Source of the DNA: Chthonomonas sp. UBA2017
GTDB lineage: Bacteria > Armatimonadota > Fimbriimonadia > Fimbriimonadales > Fimbriimonadaceae
Assembly (NCBI GenBank): GCA_002335425.1
Contig: DDCB01000022.1
Location: 21,545 to 85,544, forward strand
Length of the DNA stretch: 64,000 nucleotides
Reading direction: 5' to 3'
The notes below the pieces were generated by a model. That model was not told the DNA's origin. It saw nothing but the letters and a program-made list of their open reading frames with translations, and made no database searches. Shown here one piece after another: positions 25,574-34,971 of the stretch; position 1 is the stretch's first letter; every line of letters starts with the position of its first letter. The position numbers and the translations under genes were made by a program.

Positions 25574-28075
25574 CTACCGGCTGGTGTTCCGATGGGTGGG
25601 ACGCCGCCCAGGAGGCTCAGGTTCCCGGGGCGGCTCCAGCGCCAATCGTAACACTTGATCTGCCTTACGAACAAAATGAACGGTTAATTCGCTCTGGATC
25701 GCGGGCGGCACGTCTTCCCGGTAGTCTTTTTCGTTGTCTTTGGGCAGGATGAGGGTCCAGACTCCGGCGCGGTGAGCCGCCAAGACCTTCTCCTTGATCC
25801 CTCCCACCGGTAAGACCTGCCCTGAGAGCGTGAACTCCCCTGTCATCGCGAGGCGGTCTCGGACTCGGCGCCCGGTCAGCAAGCTGACGAGCGCGGTCAA
25901 CATCGTGATCCCGGCACTCGGTCCGTCTTTGGGAACGGCCCCGGCGGGCACATGGACATGGATCTCCGAGGTCGTGAAGATTTCGGGGTCAATTTTTAGC
26001 TTCGAGGCATGAGCGCGGACGTAGCTGAGCGCGGCGGTGACGGACTCCTTCATGACGTCGCCGAGTTGACCCGTGACGATCAGCCCTTTGGAGCCTGGCA
26101 TTCGAGTCGTTTCGATAAACAAGATGTCGCCGCCGACCGGGGTCCAGGCCAAGCCGACGGCCATCCCGGGCAAGAGGTCGCGCTCGCTCACTTCGTCGTG
26201 ATTGAATCGGGGAGCGCCGAGGGCTTTTTCGACGTATTTTCGAGTCCCTGGAATCGGTCGGGTTCGGCCTTCGGCAACTGCCAAGGTCGCTTTTCGTATG
26301 ACCGAAGCGATCTCGCGCTCCAAATTTCGCACCCCCGCCTCTCGGGTGTAGCCACGAATGATCGCGGCCAGAGCCTCGTCGTTCAGGTCGAACTGCCGAT
26401 CGGTCAGGCCGTGCTCGCTCAGCTGCTTCGGAACCAGGTGTCGCCGAGCAATTTGCAGCTTCTCTTCCTCGGTGTAGCCGCCGAGCTCAATGATCTCCAT
26501 TCGGTCTCGAAGCGGCCCCGGGATCGTGTCGAGGCGGTTCGCCGTGACGACGAAAAAGACCCGGCTGAGGTCGAAGGGCACATCGAGATAGTGATCTCGG
26601 AACGTCGAGTTCTGCTCGGGATCCAAGACTTCGAGCAACGCGCTCGAAGGGTCGCCGCGAAAGTCGCTGCCCAGCTTGTCGACTTCGTCGAGCACAAAGA
26701 CCGGATTGTTCGTCTCGGCTCGGCGGATGCCTTGGATGATCTGGCCGGGGAGTGCGCCGATATAGGTGCGTCGGTGACCTCGAATCTCCGCCTCGTCGCG
26801 CATGCCCCCGAGGCTGATCCGGACGAATTTCCGCCCCATCGCTTCGGCAATAGATCGTCCGAGTGAGGTTTTCCCGACGCCCGGCGGACCCGCTAGGCAG
26901 AGAATCGGCTGGCGGACCGTGCCCGATGTCTTCACCTTGCGGACGGCAAGGAACTCGATGATGCGCGCTTTGATCTTGTCGAGCCCAAAATGGTCGCGAT
27001 CCAAGACCTGGCGAGCCAACTTGAGGTCGATCTTGTCGTCGGTCGCTTGCTGCCACGGCATCGAGGTCATCCAGTCCAGATAAGTCCGGGCGACGGTGTA
27101 TTCGGGGGCGCCGGGATTGATCCGCTTCAGCCGGTCGAATTCGCGATTCGCCTCCTTGAGGGCAACCTCGGGGAGACCCGCCTGGTCGATCCGCTTGCGA
27201 AATTCAGCTAACTCTTCGGTGCGGTCGTCCGATTCGCCCAGCTCGCGCTGGATCGCCTTCATCTGTTCGCGCAAGTAGTATTCCCGCTGAGACTTACTCA
27301 GTTCGGCACTGACTTCACTTTGGACCTTGCTGCTGAGTTCGAGAACTCGGACCTCTTTGCTCAGCATCTCCAGCAAGAGCTTGAGTCGGGTGAGGACCTC
27401 CAGCTCTTCGAGGATGCGCTGCTTGTCGGGCACACTCAGGTTCATGTGGGCGGCGACCAAGTCCGCCATCACGTTGACTTCGTTCACCGAGCCAGCCAAG
27501 CTGCGCAGTTCATCCGGCAAGATCGGGCTCAGCCGAATGGCGTGTTCAAAGAGCGCAGCGACGGTTCGTCTCAAGGCCTCTCCCTCTTCGATCTTGTCTT
27601 CGGGGAGCATGATTTCGTCAAGAACTTCGACTTTCGCCCGCAAATACGGCTTGACTTGGAGCTGTTCCACCACCCGAAATCGGGCGACGCCTTGGACGAT
27701 CAAGCGAACCGAATCGGGCATTTTGACCAAGGTGCGGATGATGACCGCGCAACCCACGTCGTACACGTCCTCAAACCCGGGTTCATCCTGGTCAGAGGTT
27801 CGCTGGGTCACGATCCCGATGACTCGGTTGTTGCCGGCAAGGCTCTCGTCGATGAGCTGAATGCTCGACGTCCGCGAGACCGAGAGCGGGGCAATCAGCA
27901 TCGGGTAAACGACGGATTCGCGGAGCGGCAGCAGGCTGAGTTCACCGGGGATCTCAGTCCGCTCTTCAGGGTCAGATTCGGCATCTTGCATCGCCGCTTC
28001 GAGTTCGAGAGCGGCGGCATCAGGTTCTTCCAAGGGGATTTTCAGGTCTGCCATTCGGGGGTGAATCTTGATCAT
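25574..28075 (-). CDS. lon: ATP-dependent protease Lon
   Basis: 833-residue cytosolic AAA+ protease that degrades misfolded and regulatory proteins. Domain order: N-terminal substrate domain (from ELSLLPLRESVVYPMLIAPL), coiled coil (SKVQSEVSAELSKSQREYYLREQ, in parts), AAA+ module with Walker A GPPGVGKTSLGRSIAE and Walker B PVFVLDEVDKL, and the serine-lysine protease domain with the catalytic Ser in KDGPSAGITMLT and Lys in GGIKEKVLAAHRAG. Starts two bases after the hsp20 stop, so the two are probably co-transcribed under stress control. Confidence 0.97.
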   Translation of the reverse strand: MIKIHPRMADLKIPLEEPDAAALELEAAMQDAESDPEERTEIPGELSLLPLRESVVYPMLIAPLSVSRTSSIQLIDESLAGNNRVIGIVTQRTSDQDEPGFEDVYDVGCAVIIRTLVKMPDSVRLIVQGVARFRVVEQLQVKPYLRAKVEVLDEIMLPEDKIEEGEALRRTVAALFEHAIRLSPILPDELRSLAGSVNEVNVMADLVAAHMNLSVPDKQRILEELEVLTRLKLLLEMLSKEVRVLELSSKVQSEVSAELSKSQREYYLREQMKAIQRELGESDDRTEELAEFRKRIDQAGLPEVALKEANREFDRLKRINPGAPEYTVARTYLDWMTSMPWQQATDDKIDLKLARQVLDRDHFGLDKIKARIIEFLAVRKVKTSGTVRQPILCLAGPPGVGKTSLGRSIAEAMGRKFVRISLGGMRDEAEIRGHRRTYIGALPGQIIQGIRRAETNNPVFVLDEVDKLGSDFRGDPSSALLEVLDPEQNSTFRDHYLDVPFDLSRVFFVVTANRLDTIPGPLRDRMEIIELGGYTEEEKLQIARRHLVPKQLSEHGLTDRQFDLNDEALAAIIRGYTREAGVRNLEREIASVIRKATLAVAEGRTRPIPGTRKYVEKALGAPRFNHDEVSERDLLPGMAVGLAWTPVGGDILFIETTRMPGSKGLIVTGQLGDVMKESVTAALSYVRAHASKLKIDPEIFTTSEIHVHVPAGAVPKDGPSAGITMLTALVSLLTGRRVRDRLAMTGEFTLSGQVLPVGGIKEKVLAAHRAGVWTLILPKDNEKDYREDVPPAIQSELTVHFVRKADQVLRLALEPPREPEPPGRRPTHRNTSR

Positions 28076-28077
28076 GA

Positions 28078-28554
28078 CTACGTCGATTTCGGGCCCGAGG
28101 ATCGCACCGTCAGGGTACGGCGAACATAGATGGCCCGCTCGGGTTCGGTTTTGGCGATCATCACCGTGAGAAGCCCTTGTCGATAAGTCGCACGGACTTG
28201 AGACGGGTCAATCGGGGAATCGGGCAATGCGATCTCGCGCGCGAACTCGCCATATTCGATCTCCAGCTGGTGATACACCGCCCGTTCGCCTTGAAGCAGG
28301 GCCTCTTGCTCCCGAATGCCCCGGATCGTGACGGAGTGTCGGTCTTGGCTGTAGAAAATGCCGATCTGGTCGATGGCGACTCCAGCGAGCTCGACGATGA
28401 TCCAGATCCGTTTTTCGGTCTCCAGGACGTCGACATGAGGTGTCCACCCCCGCCCGCGGGCTCGCTTGACTGGACGGCCTCGGAGTTCTTCGGCGCCTGC
28501 CCGTAGGTCAGCGCCCGAGATATAGATCCACTCTTCGAGTTCTTTTCGCGCCAT
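28078..28554 (-). CDS. Small heat-shock protein (Hsp20/alpha-crystallin)
   Basis: 158-residue ATP-independent holdase. The alpha-crystallin domain spans about residues 38-140: WTPHVDVLETEKRIWIIVEL, VTIRGIREQEAL, and the end motif of the fold QGLLTVMIAKTEPE, where GLLTV matches the consensus GVLTV. The ribosome site GGTGGAG precedes the ATG. Directly upstream of lon, a sensible stress pairing. Confidence 0.9.
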   Translation of the reverse strand: MARKELEEWIYISGADLRAGAEELRGRPVKRARGRGWTPHVDVLETEKRIWIIVELAGVAIDQIGIFYSQDRHSVTIRGIREQEALLQGERAVYHQLEIEYGEFAREIALPDSPIDPSQVRATYRQGLLTVMIAKTEPERAIYVRRTLTVRSSGPKST

Positions 28555-28620
28555 GGCTACTCCACCGGGTCTTCCTCTTTCTGTCGCTAGCCTGTTGTAC
28601 CCAGCTTGGGCCGGATCGCC

Positions 28621-29241
28621 TCAAGAGGCGGGCGTCACCGGGGTCGATTGTAACTCTCGGAGTCGGGCTCCGAGTTGCGCCAGCACTCGGCCCCGATGCG
28701 AGATCGCATGCTTTTGCTCGGCGGTTAAATCGGCCATGGTGCAGCCCAGCGCGGGCAATCCGAAGATCGGGTCGTAACCAAAACCACCCTGACCACTCGG
28801 CTGGAGGGTGATTCGGCCTTCGCAGATGCCTTCAAAGGTCTCGGTGGGTGCGCCGGGCCGAGCCAAAGCGACCCAGCATCGGAAGCGAGCGGTGCGCTTC
28901 TCCTCGGGAACCCCGGCGAGCAACTCCAGGATTCGAGCCATTTTTTCGGGGAACGGAGTCTCTTCCCCGGCGAACCTCTTACTATAGAGTCCTGGCTCAC
29001 CCCCAAGCGCATCGATCTCCAGGCCAGCGTCGTCGGCCACACACCATTCCTGGGTCCAATCGAGCGCGGATTCGGCCTTGATGCAGGCATTCGCCTCATA
29101 AGTTGTGCCGGTCTCGTCCGGCTCCGGGGCGCCCGGGTAATCGGCGAGAGTCCGAATCTCGAGGTTCGGGAGCTTCTCTCCCAGGATCTGGAGCATTTCT
29201 GCCCCTTTTTTCGCATTGTGGGTGGCGAGAACGAGCTTCAC
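28621..29241 (-). CDS. rdgB: XTP/dITP diphosphatase (RdgB/HAM1)
   Basis: Removes non-canonical purine triphosphates from the nucleotide pool. 206 residues with the family start KLVLATHNAKKGAEM, YEANACIKAESAL, the catalytic acidic patch VADDAGLEIDALGGEPGLYSKRFAGE (in parts), and the C-terminal GQGGFGYDPIFGLP and HAISHRGRVLAQL. Follows rph without a gap (the start codon is adjacent to the rph stop); the rph-rdgB order is widespread. Confidence 0.95.
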   Translation of the reverse strand: MKLVLATHNAKKGAEMLQILGEKLPNLEIRTLADYPGAPEPDETGTTYEANACIKAESALDWTQEWCVADDAGLEIDALGGEPGLYSKRFAGEETPFPEKMARILELLAGVPEEKRTARFRCWVALARPGAPTETFEGICEGRITLQPSGQGGFGYDPIFGLPALGCTMADLTAEQKHAISHRGRVLAQLGARLRELQSTPVTPAS

Positions 29242-29955
29242 CTAGATTTCCAGGACCTCGCGTTGGAGCTGATTGAGTTGCTGAATCCCCTTTTTGGCCA
29301 TGGCCAACATCTTGCCGAGCGTTTCCGCTGAGAAAGGTCGGGCCTCGGCGGTCCCTTGGACCTCGATGAACTCCCCTGACTCGGTCATGACGACGTTCAT
29401 GTCGGTCATCGCGGTCGAGTCTTCGTCGTAATTGAGGTCGAGCAAGACCTGGCCTTGGACGATTCCGACGCTGATTGCGGCGACGGGCTCGCTGATCAGC
29501 ATTCGTTGGATCATGCGTTGCTTCTGCATCCAGCGAAGGGCGTCGTAAGCCGCGACATAAGCGGCGGTGATTGCGGCAGTCCGAGTACCGCCGTCGGCTC
29601 GAAGAGCATCACAGTCCAAGGTAATCGTCCGCTCGCCCATGGCCTCAAGGTCGATCATCGTGCGGAGACACCTTCCGATCAGCCGTTGAATCTCCATACT
29701 CCGGCCATTCGGACCTCGGTTCGAGTCTCTTTGGTTCCGCTGGCGGCCCGACCGGGGCAACATGGAATACTCGGCGGTGACCCAGCCTTTGCCAGAGTTC
29801 TTCATGAACGGGGGCACTCGGTCTTCGACAGTGGCGGTGACCAGCATATGGGTGTCCCCCATTTGAATCAGGCACGAGCCCTCGGCAAATTTGGCGAATC
29901 CCCGTTCGAGGGTGACCGGCCGAAGCTCGTCGGCCAAACGTCCATCACTTCGCAT
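29242..29955 (-). CDS. rph: Ribonuclease PH
   Basis: Phosphorolytic 3'-5' exoribonuclease that trims tRNA ends. 237 residues, the usual size: RSDGRLADELRPVTLERGF, LVTATVEDRVPPF, GWVTAEYSMLPRS, EIQRLIGRCLRTMIDL, DCDALRADGGTRTAAITAA and LDLNYDEDSTAMTDMNVVM. A GAGGGC ribosome site precedes the ATG. First gene of the rph-rdgB pair, divergent from clpC. Confidence 0.96.
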   Translation of the reverse strand: MRSDGRLADELRPVTLERGFAKFAEGSCLIQMGDTHMLVTATVEDRVPPFMKNSGKGWVTAEYSMLPRSGRQRNQRDSNRGPNGRSMEIQRLIGRCLRTMIDLEAMGERTITLDCDALRADGGTRTAAITAAYVAAYDALRWMQKQRMIQRMLISEPVAAISVGIVQGQVLLDLNYDEDSTAMTDMNVVMTESGEFIEVQGTAEARPFSAETLGKMLAMAKKGIQQLNQLQREVLEI

Positions 29956-30223
29956 TTGCCCTCGACTTTACCAGGGTTTTGGCGGGAGACCGCGCGGCCC
30001 CTAAACCTGCCAAAAGGCCCAGCCGAAGATTCCCGTAAGTCGAAGGTGTCGGGTACCTTAAAAGGAACGTCCGAGCACCGATCAAACCGGTGGTTGAAAT
30101 CCGTCCAGAAATTAGGGACGAATACCTATTCGCCGAACGACGTGGAAGAAACGTAGAACAGAGTGAAGATTCGGGTAGTCGAACCCTATTGGACCGGGAA
30201 CCCGCGTCAAGGTGAAAAAAACT
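29956..30223. other. Divergent intergenic region between rph and clpC
   Basis: 268 bases. It should hold both promoters. I found neither a CIRCE element nor a CtsR-type heptad repeat, and no confident -35/-10 pair. AAGGTGA at 30209-30215 serves as ribosome site for clpC. Confidence 0.5.
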
Positions 30224-32734
30224 ATGTGGCAAAGATTTACGGAGCGCGCTCGCAAAGTCGTCTTCTACGCCCAAGAAGAGGCGCAGAAGTTTGGCGAAGG
30301 TTATGTCTCGACTGAGCATCTCCTGCTCGGCCTGGTCCGCGAGTCGGACAGCGTGGCGGCGAGGGTGCTCGACCGATTGGGCGTGAGCCTCAGTCGGATT
30401 CGCTCGGAGATCGAGAAGCAACTCCCCCGAGGAGATGCCCGCCCGAGCCAAGAGATGACCCTGACGCCTCGTGCCAAGCGGGTCATCGACCTTGCCTATG
30501 ATGAGGCGCGTAACCTCAATAACAACTACATCGGGACCGAGCATCTGTTGCTCGGACTGATTCGCGAAGGCGACGGTTTGGCAGGCCGAGTCCTGGCCAA
30601 GCTCGGAGTCGAACTGGAGCGAGCCCGCCGCGAGGTCATGGCGCTTCAGGACAACGAAAGCCAAGGAAAATCGAGCTCAAGCTCGGGAACTCGAAGCTCC
30701 AGCACCCCGGGGTCGTCTGCAAAGACTCAGACCCTCGACGAATTCGGCCGGGATTTGACCGAGCTTGCCCGTGAGGGCAAACTTGACCCGGTCGTCGGAC
30801 GACAGTCCGAGATCGAGCGCGTGATGCAAATTCTCTCGCGCCGAACCAAAAACAATCCGTGTCTCATTGGCGAACCCGGCGTCGGAAAGACGGCGATCGC
30901 CGAAGGGCTCGCTCTCCGCATCGTGAGCGGTGACATCCCCGATCTGCTGAAGGACAAGCGCCTCGTGGCGCTCGACTTGGCCGGGCTCGTCGCCGGAACG
31001 AAGTATCGAGGCGAGTTCGAAGAGCGGATGAAGAAAGTGATGGAAGAGGTCCGAAGGTCGGAAGGCCAAGTGATCCTCTTCATCGATGAGCTTCACACGT
31101 TGGTGGGCGCCGGCGCCGCAGAAGGTGCCATCGACGCTTCCAACATCATGAAGCCTGCCCTGGCACGTGGCGAACTGCAGTGCATCGGGGCGACCACTCA
31201 AGACGAATTCCGAAAGTACATCGAGCGAGACGCAGCTTTGGAGCGAAGATTCCAAGCCGTCAAGGTGCGCGAGCCGAACGAGGAAGAAGCAGTTGACATC
31301 CTCAAGGGCCTGCGCGAGCGGTATGAAGCTCACCACAACGTGGAGATCACCGATGACGCGATCGCCAGCGCGGTGCAGCTCAGCCAACGCTACATCACCG
31401 ACCGGACTCTGCCCGACAAAGCGATCGACCTGATCGACGAAGCGGCGAGCCGAGTTCGACTGCAGCGTAGCTTGCCGCCGCTCGACGTTCGGCAAGACAA
31501 GGTGAAGGTCAGCAAAATGCAAGCTGAAATCGATCACCTCAGCCGAAAATCTGGGACTCAGGAAGCCGTCGACAAGCTCAACGCGGAGCGCGACGAGCTT
31601 GAAAATTCCATCGCGGAGCGAGAGGACGCCTGGTTGGCCGAAGAAAAGCCAGACCCGGTCGTCGGCGAAACAGAAATCGCCCAAATCGTCCAAAGCTGGA
31701 CCGGAATCCCGGTCATGAAGCTGGTCGAAGGCGAATCGCAAAAGCTCCTCCGCATGGAAGACGATTTGCACCAACGCATCATCGGTCAACACGACGCTGT
31801 CTCGGCGATCTCAAGAGCCATTCGTCGAGGACGAAGCGGGCTCAAGGATCCGAAGCGGCCGATGGGAAGCTTTATTTTCCTAGGCCCCACTGGCGTCGGA
31901 AAGACCGAGCTCGCGAAAGCCCTGGCCGCTTATCTCTATGAAAAAGAGTCGAACATTGTTCGGATCGATATGTCCGAATACATGGAGCGGTTTGCGATTT
32001 CCCGCTTAGTCGGGGCGCCCCCGGGCTACGTGGGCTACGATGAGGGCGGACAGCTCACCGAAGCCGTCCGACGCAATCCATACTGCGTGGTGCTGCTCGA
32101 TGAAATCGAAAAGGCGCACCCGGAAGTGTTCAACCTTCTTCTGCAAGTGCTCGAAGACGGCCAGCTGACCGACTCCCAAGGTCGAACAGTGAACTTCCGC
32201 AACGCCTTGATCATCATGACCTCGAACGTCGGCGTGAAGCCGATCGAACTCGACAAGGGTCTGGGCTTCCGAGATGTCCGAATGGATATCAACGATCCCA
32301 AAACTTATGAGTCGATGAAGAACAAGATGCTGGACGAGATGAAAAAGCTCTTCCGACCCGAGTTCTTGAACCGCGTCGACGAGGTCATCGTCTTCCAACA
32401 CCTGAAGCGAGACGAGATTCTGCAAATCGCCGATCTCTATCTCAAGCGGGTGAACGAAGCGGCCGACCAACACGGATTCAAGATCGTGCTCAGCGAAAAG
32501 GTCAAAGACCTGCTCGTCGATAAGGGCTACGATCCAAACCTGGGGGCCCGACCGCTCCGACGAGCCGTTCAGCGCTTCATCGAAGACCCGATCAGTGAGC
32601 AAATGCTGCTGGGTCGATTCAAGGAAGGCGACACCGTCGTGGCCAACGTCAACGACGAAGGAGAGATCTTCTTCGAAGTGACGGACGGGCACGAAAACAA
32701 CGGCAAGTCGAAGAAAGAACTCGTCAAAAAGTAA
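30224..32734 (+). CDS. clpC: ATP-dependent Clp protease ATP-binding subunit ClpC
   Basis: Hexameric AAA+ unfoldase feeding ClpP. 836 residues: double Clp-N domain (MWQRFTERARKVVFYAQEEA; two copies of GTEHLLLGL/STEHLLLGL), a Ser-rich linker near residue 150, AAA-1 with GEPGVGKTAIAEGLA and VILFIDELHTLVGAG, a middle coiled coil, AAA-2 with GPTGVGKTELAKALAAYL and the sensor region, and the conserved GYVGYDEGGQLTEAVRR. ATG 30224 with AAGGTGA eight bases upstream is preferred over an in-frame GTG at 30212. No ctsR or mcsAB alongside. Ends at a terminator shared with the end of folP. Confidence 0.96.
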   Translation: MWQRFTERARKVVFYAQEEAQKFGEGYVSTEHLLLGLVRESDSVAARVLDRLGVSLSRIRSEIEKQLPRGDARPSQEMTLTPRAKRVIDLAYDEARNLNNNYIGTEHLLLGLIREGDGLAGRVLAKLGVELERARREVMALQDNESQGKSSSSSGTRSSSTPGSSAKTQTLDEFGRDLTELAREGKLDPVVGRQSEIERVMQILSRRTKNNPCLIGEPGVGKTAIAEGLALRIVSGDIPDLLKDKRLVALDLAGLVAGTKYRGEFEERMKKVMEEVRRSEGQVILFIDELHTLVGAGAAEGAIDASNIMKPALARGELQCIGATTQDEFRKYIERDAALERRFQAVKVREPNEEEAVDILKGLRERYEAHHNVEITDDAIASAVQLSQRYITDRTLPDKAIDLIDEAASRVRLQRSLPPLDVRQDKVKVSKMQAEIDHLSRKSGTQEAVDKLNAERDELENSIAEREDAWLAEEKPDPVVGETEIAQIVQSWTGIPVMKLVEGESQKLLRMEDDLHQRIIGQHDAVSAISRAIRRGRSGLKDPKRPMGSFIFLGPTGVGKTELAKALAAYLYEKESNIVRIDMSEYMERFAISRLVGAPPGYVGYDEGGQLTEAVRRNPYCVVLLDEIEKAHPEVFNLLLQVLEDGQLTDSQGRTVNFRNALIIMTSNVGVKPIELDKGLGFRDVRMDINDPKTYESMKNKMLDEMKKLFRPEFLNRVDEVIVFQHLKRDEILQIADLYLKRVNEAADQHGFKIVLSEKVKDLLVDKGYDPNLGARPLRRAVQRFIEDPISEQMLLGRFKEGDTVVANVNDEGEIFFEVTDGHENNGKSKKELVKK

Positions 32735-32756
32735 ATCAGACGACCGTTCGAACCAG

Positions 32757-32796
32757 GCTCCTCCACACGCAGACGTTGTGGGGGAGCTCTTTCTTT
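32757..32796 (+). terminator. Terminator after clpC
   Basis: Arms 32757-32767 (GCTCCTCCACA) and 32777-32787 (TGTGGGGGAGC) form an 11-bp stem with one G-T pair, followed by TCTTTCTTT. Placed 22 bases after the clpC stop. Confidence 0.82.
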
Positions 32797-33619
32797 AGGG
32801 GGCCCCGGCGAGCGCCGCCCAGGTATCGATCACCCGGCGGGCCGGACGGACATCGTGGCAGCGGATGATGCGCGCTCCGGCCGCTTGGCACCAGAGCTGA
32901 GCCGCAAGGCTCGCCTCGAATCGGTCGGCCACAGGGGCCGGATGGTCACCCCCTAGGATGCGGCCAAGAAACGTCTTGCGAGATACTCCCACCAGCACGG
33001 GGAATCCGTGCGCAACCAGCCTCGAAAGATGGCGCAGGAGCAACAGATTATGCTCGTAGCTCTTGCCAAATCCGATCCCCGGATCGAGCCAAACCTGGCT
33101 GGGCTCAAGCCCTCTCGCCGTGAGCTCGTGCGCCGTTTGGACCAGCTCCGAGGTGACTTCCTCGACCACATCGTCATAGGCGGGCGCGGCTTGCATCGTC
33201 GCCGGAATTCCTTGCATGTGCATCGCCACGACTGCGGGCCGAAACTCCAGGGCCACCTCGCGCATGGCCTCCTGGCGAAAGCCCGTAACATCATTCAGGA
33301 CTTGGACCCCTGCCGCCAAGGCGGCCCGGGCGACATCGGGCTTGCTGGTGTCGATGCTGACCGGCACCCCAGCTCGCACGAGCCCCTCAACCACCGGCAT
33401 GACGCGCTCAAGCTCGACCTCCAGGGCCACCGACTGGCTGCCCGGTCGAGTCGATTCTCCGCCAACGTCGACTAAATCCGCTCCTTCGGCCATGAGGGCC
33501 AGACCTCGGCCGATCGCTTCTTCGGGTGTTCCGAACTGGCCACCATCGCTAAAGCTGTCCGGCGTCACATTCAGGATCGCCATGAGCGCGGGTCGATCAT
33601 TCGGTAAGAAGAACGACAT
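32795..33619 (-). CDS. folP: Dihydropteroate synthase
   Basis: Folate enzyme that joins p-aminobenzoate to the pterin diphosphate; sulfonamide target. 274 residues with both signatures: MAILNVTPDSFSDGGQF and LVDVGGESTRPGS, then SIDTSKPDVARAALAAG, LNDVTGF, WLDPGIGFGKSYEHNL and LVGVSRKTFLG. The ATG shares one base with the aspartokinase stop (TGATG), indicating coupling. The other folate genes are not here. Confidence 0.96.
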   Translation of the reverse strand: MSFFLPNDRPALMAILNVTPDSFSDGGQFGTPEEAIGRGLALMAEGADLVDVGGESTRPGSQSVALEVELERVMPVVEGLVRAGVPVSIDTSKPDVARAALAAGVQVLNDVTGFRQEAMREVALEFRPAVVAMHMQGIPATMQAAPAYDDVVEEVTSELVQTAHELTARGLEPSQVWLDPGIGFGKSYEHNLLLLRHLSRLVAHGFPVLVGVSRKTFLGRILGGDHPAPVADRFEASLAAQLWCQAAGARIIRCHDVRPARRVIDTWAALAGAP

Positions 33620-34971
33620 CAGCGAACTTCTTCGAGATCAAACGCCTCGTGCAAGGCGCGCACGGCGCGCGCAGTTTCGGACTCGGGCACCAAGACGCTC
33701 AAGCTCAGATCGGAGTCAGCAGTCTGGAGGACCGGCACTTGAATCGAATCCAGGGTCTCCAGAATCTTGAGAAAGATCCCCGGTGCCCGGACGCCTTCTT
33801 CGCCAATCAGCGAGACCATCGTGCAACCTTCCATCATGCGGATGCCCACGCTCGCCAGAGGGCCGAGCGAACCCAACACCCGGGCTTGCGCCCGAGCTTC
33901 AGGCGAAGGCTGATCGCCGAGTTGAAAGAACGCCACCGACCGATCGGGGTCACCGAGCGGTAACACGAACCCATCCAGAAGCGACGACACTACGGGAAAC
34001 TGACTTCGAGGCACTGAAAAGCCAAATCCAGAAGCCGAATGGTTGATCATGAAGAGACTGATCCCATTTTCGGCAAGGACCCCGTAGACGTGGGCTTCGA
34101 CCGAACGGCGACATTCCACCGGGACTTCGGACAAGCTGAACTCGAACATCACCAGTTTCCCGGTGTGGGTCACGCCGCTAAATCGTCGATCTGGCTTTTC
34201 GGTGTCGGCGACAATCTCAGTCCCTTCATCATCGCCAAAGGTGTTCTTGACCCAGAGTGGAATCGAGTACTTCATCGCGATCTCAGCGGCCCGAGGATGA
34301 AGGACTTTCGCGCCTAAGTGGGCGATCTCAGCCACTTCGGCGTAGCTGACTTTGCGCAGCGTCGGTGCTTGGGGCACGAAGTCTGGGTCTGCGGTCTTCA
34401 CCCCGTCAACATCGGTAAAAATCTCGACCGAGTGAGCTCTCAAGGCCGCGCCTAACGCAGCGGCGGTGGTGTCGCTTCCCCCTCGGCCCAGCGTCGTTAG
34501 CTCCCCGCCTGGCGAGCCGTCTCCCGGCACATAGATTCCTTGGAAGCCGCATACCACGGGGATATGACCCTCCATCAGGCTCCGGCGCAAGCTGACGGGA
34601 TGAATCGAGAGGATGCGGGCATTGCCAAACACCCCATCGGTGCGAATCCCTGCTTGACCTCCTCGAAAGGCCTGCGCAGAGTGCCCCAAGGTCTTCAACG
34701 TGTGGGCAAAAATCACACTCGAAAAGATCTCCCCACAAGCGATCATGAGGTCCATCTCTCGGGGATCCGGCTCCACCGTTGGGTCGATCTCTTTCAGAAG
34801 CCCCATCAAGGTGTCGGTCGCATAAGGCGCCCCTTTGCGGCCGATGGCACTCACCACCACCAGAGGTGAGAATCCCTGGTCCTTGCTGGAGACAACTCGA
34901 TAGGCCGCCTGGCGGCGCGCCTCGGGCGTGGCCATGCTGGTTCCACCGAACTTGAGGACCTTGACTTTCAT
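33619..34971 (-). CDS. lysC: Aspartate kinase
   Basis: First enzyme of lysine, threonine and methionine synthesis. 450 residues: N-terminal kinase domain with KVLKFGGTSMATPEARRQAA, the CGEIFSSVIF region, TTLGRGGSDTTAAALGAAL and FTDVDGVKTADP, then two ACT regulatory domains (from about residue 275, with CRRSVEAHVYGVLAENGISLFMI in parts, and IRMMEGCTMVSLIGEEGVRAPGIF). Overlaps the ACT protein gene upstream by ATGA and folP downstream by one base. Confidence 0.93.
   Translation of the reverse strand: MKVKVLKFGGTSMATPEARRQAAYRVVSSKDQGFSPLVVVSAIGRKGAPYATDTLMGLLKEIDPTVEPDPREMDLMIACGEIFSSVIFAHTLKTLGHSAQAFRGGQAGIRTDGVFGNARILSIHPVSLRRSLMEGHIPVVCGFQGIYVPGDGSPGGELTTLGRGGSDTTAAALGAALRAHSVEIFTDVDGVKTADPDFVPQAPTLRKVSYAEVAEIAHLGAKVLHPRAAEIAMKYSIPLWVKNTFGDDEGTEIVADTEKPDRRFSGVTHTGKLVMFEFSLSEVPVECRRSVEAHVYGVLAENGISLFMINHSASGFGFSVPRSQFPVVSSLLDGFVLPLGDPDRSVAFFQLGDQPSPEARAQARVLGSLGPLASVGIRMMEGCTMVSLIGEEGVRAPGIFLKILETLDSIQVPVLQTADSDLSLSVLVPESETARAVRALHEAFDLEEVR

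Noticed and set aside
29956..30223. CIRCE or CtsR operator before clpC
   Set aside because: No TTAGCACTC inverted repeat or direct heptad repeats of the CtsR type are visible.
30677..31792. 371-codon minus-strand frame opposite clpC
   Set aside because: ClpC motifs on the plus strand settle the coding strand.
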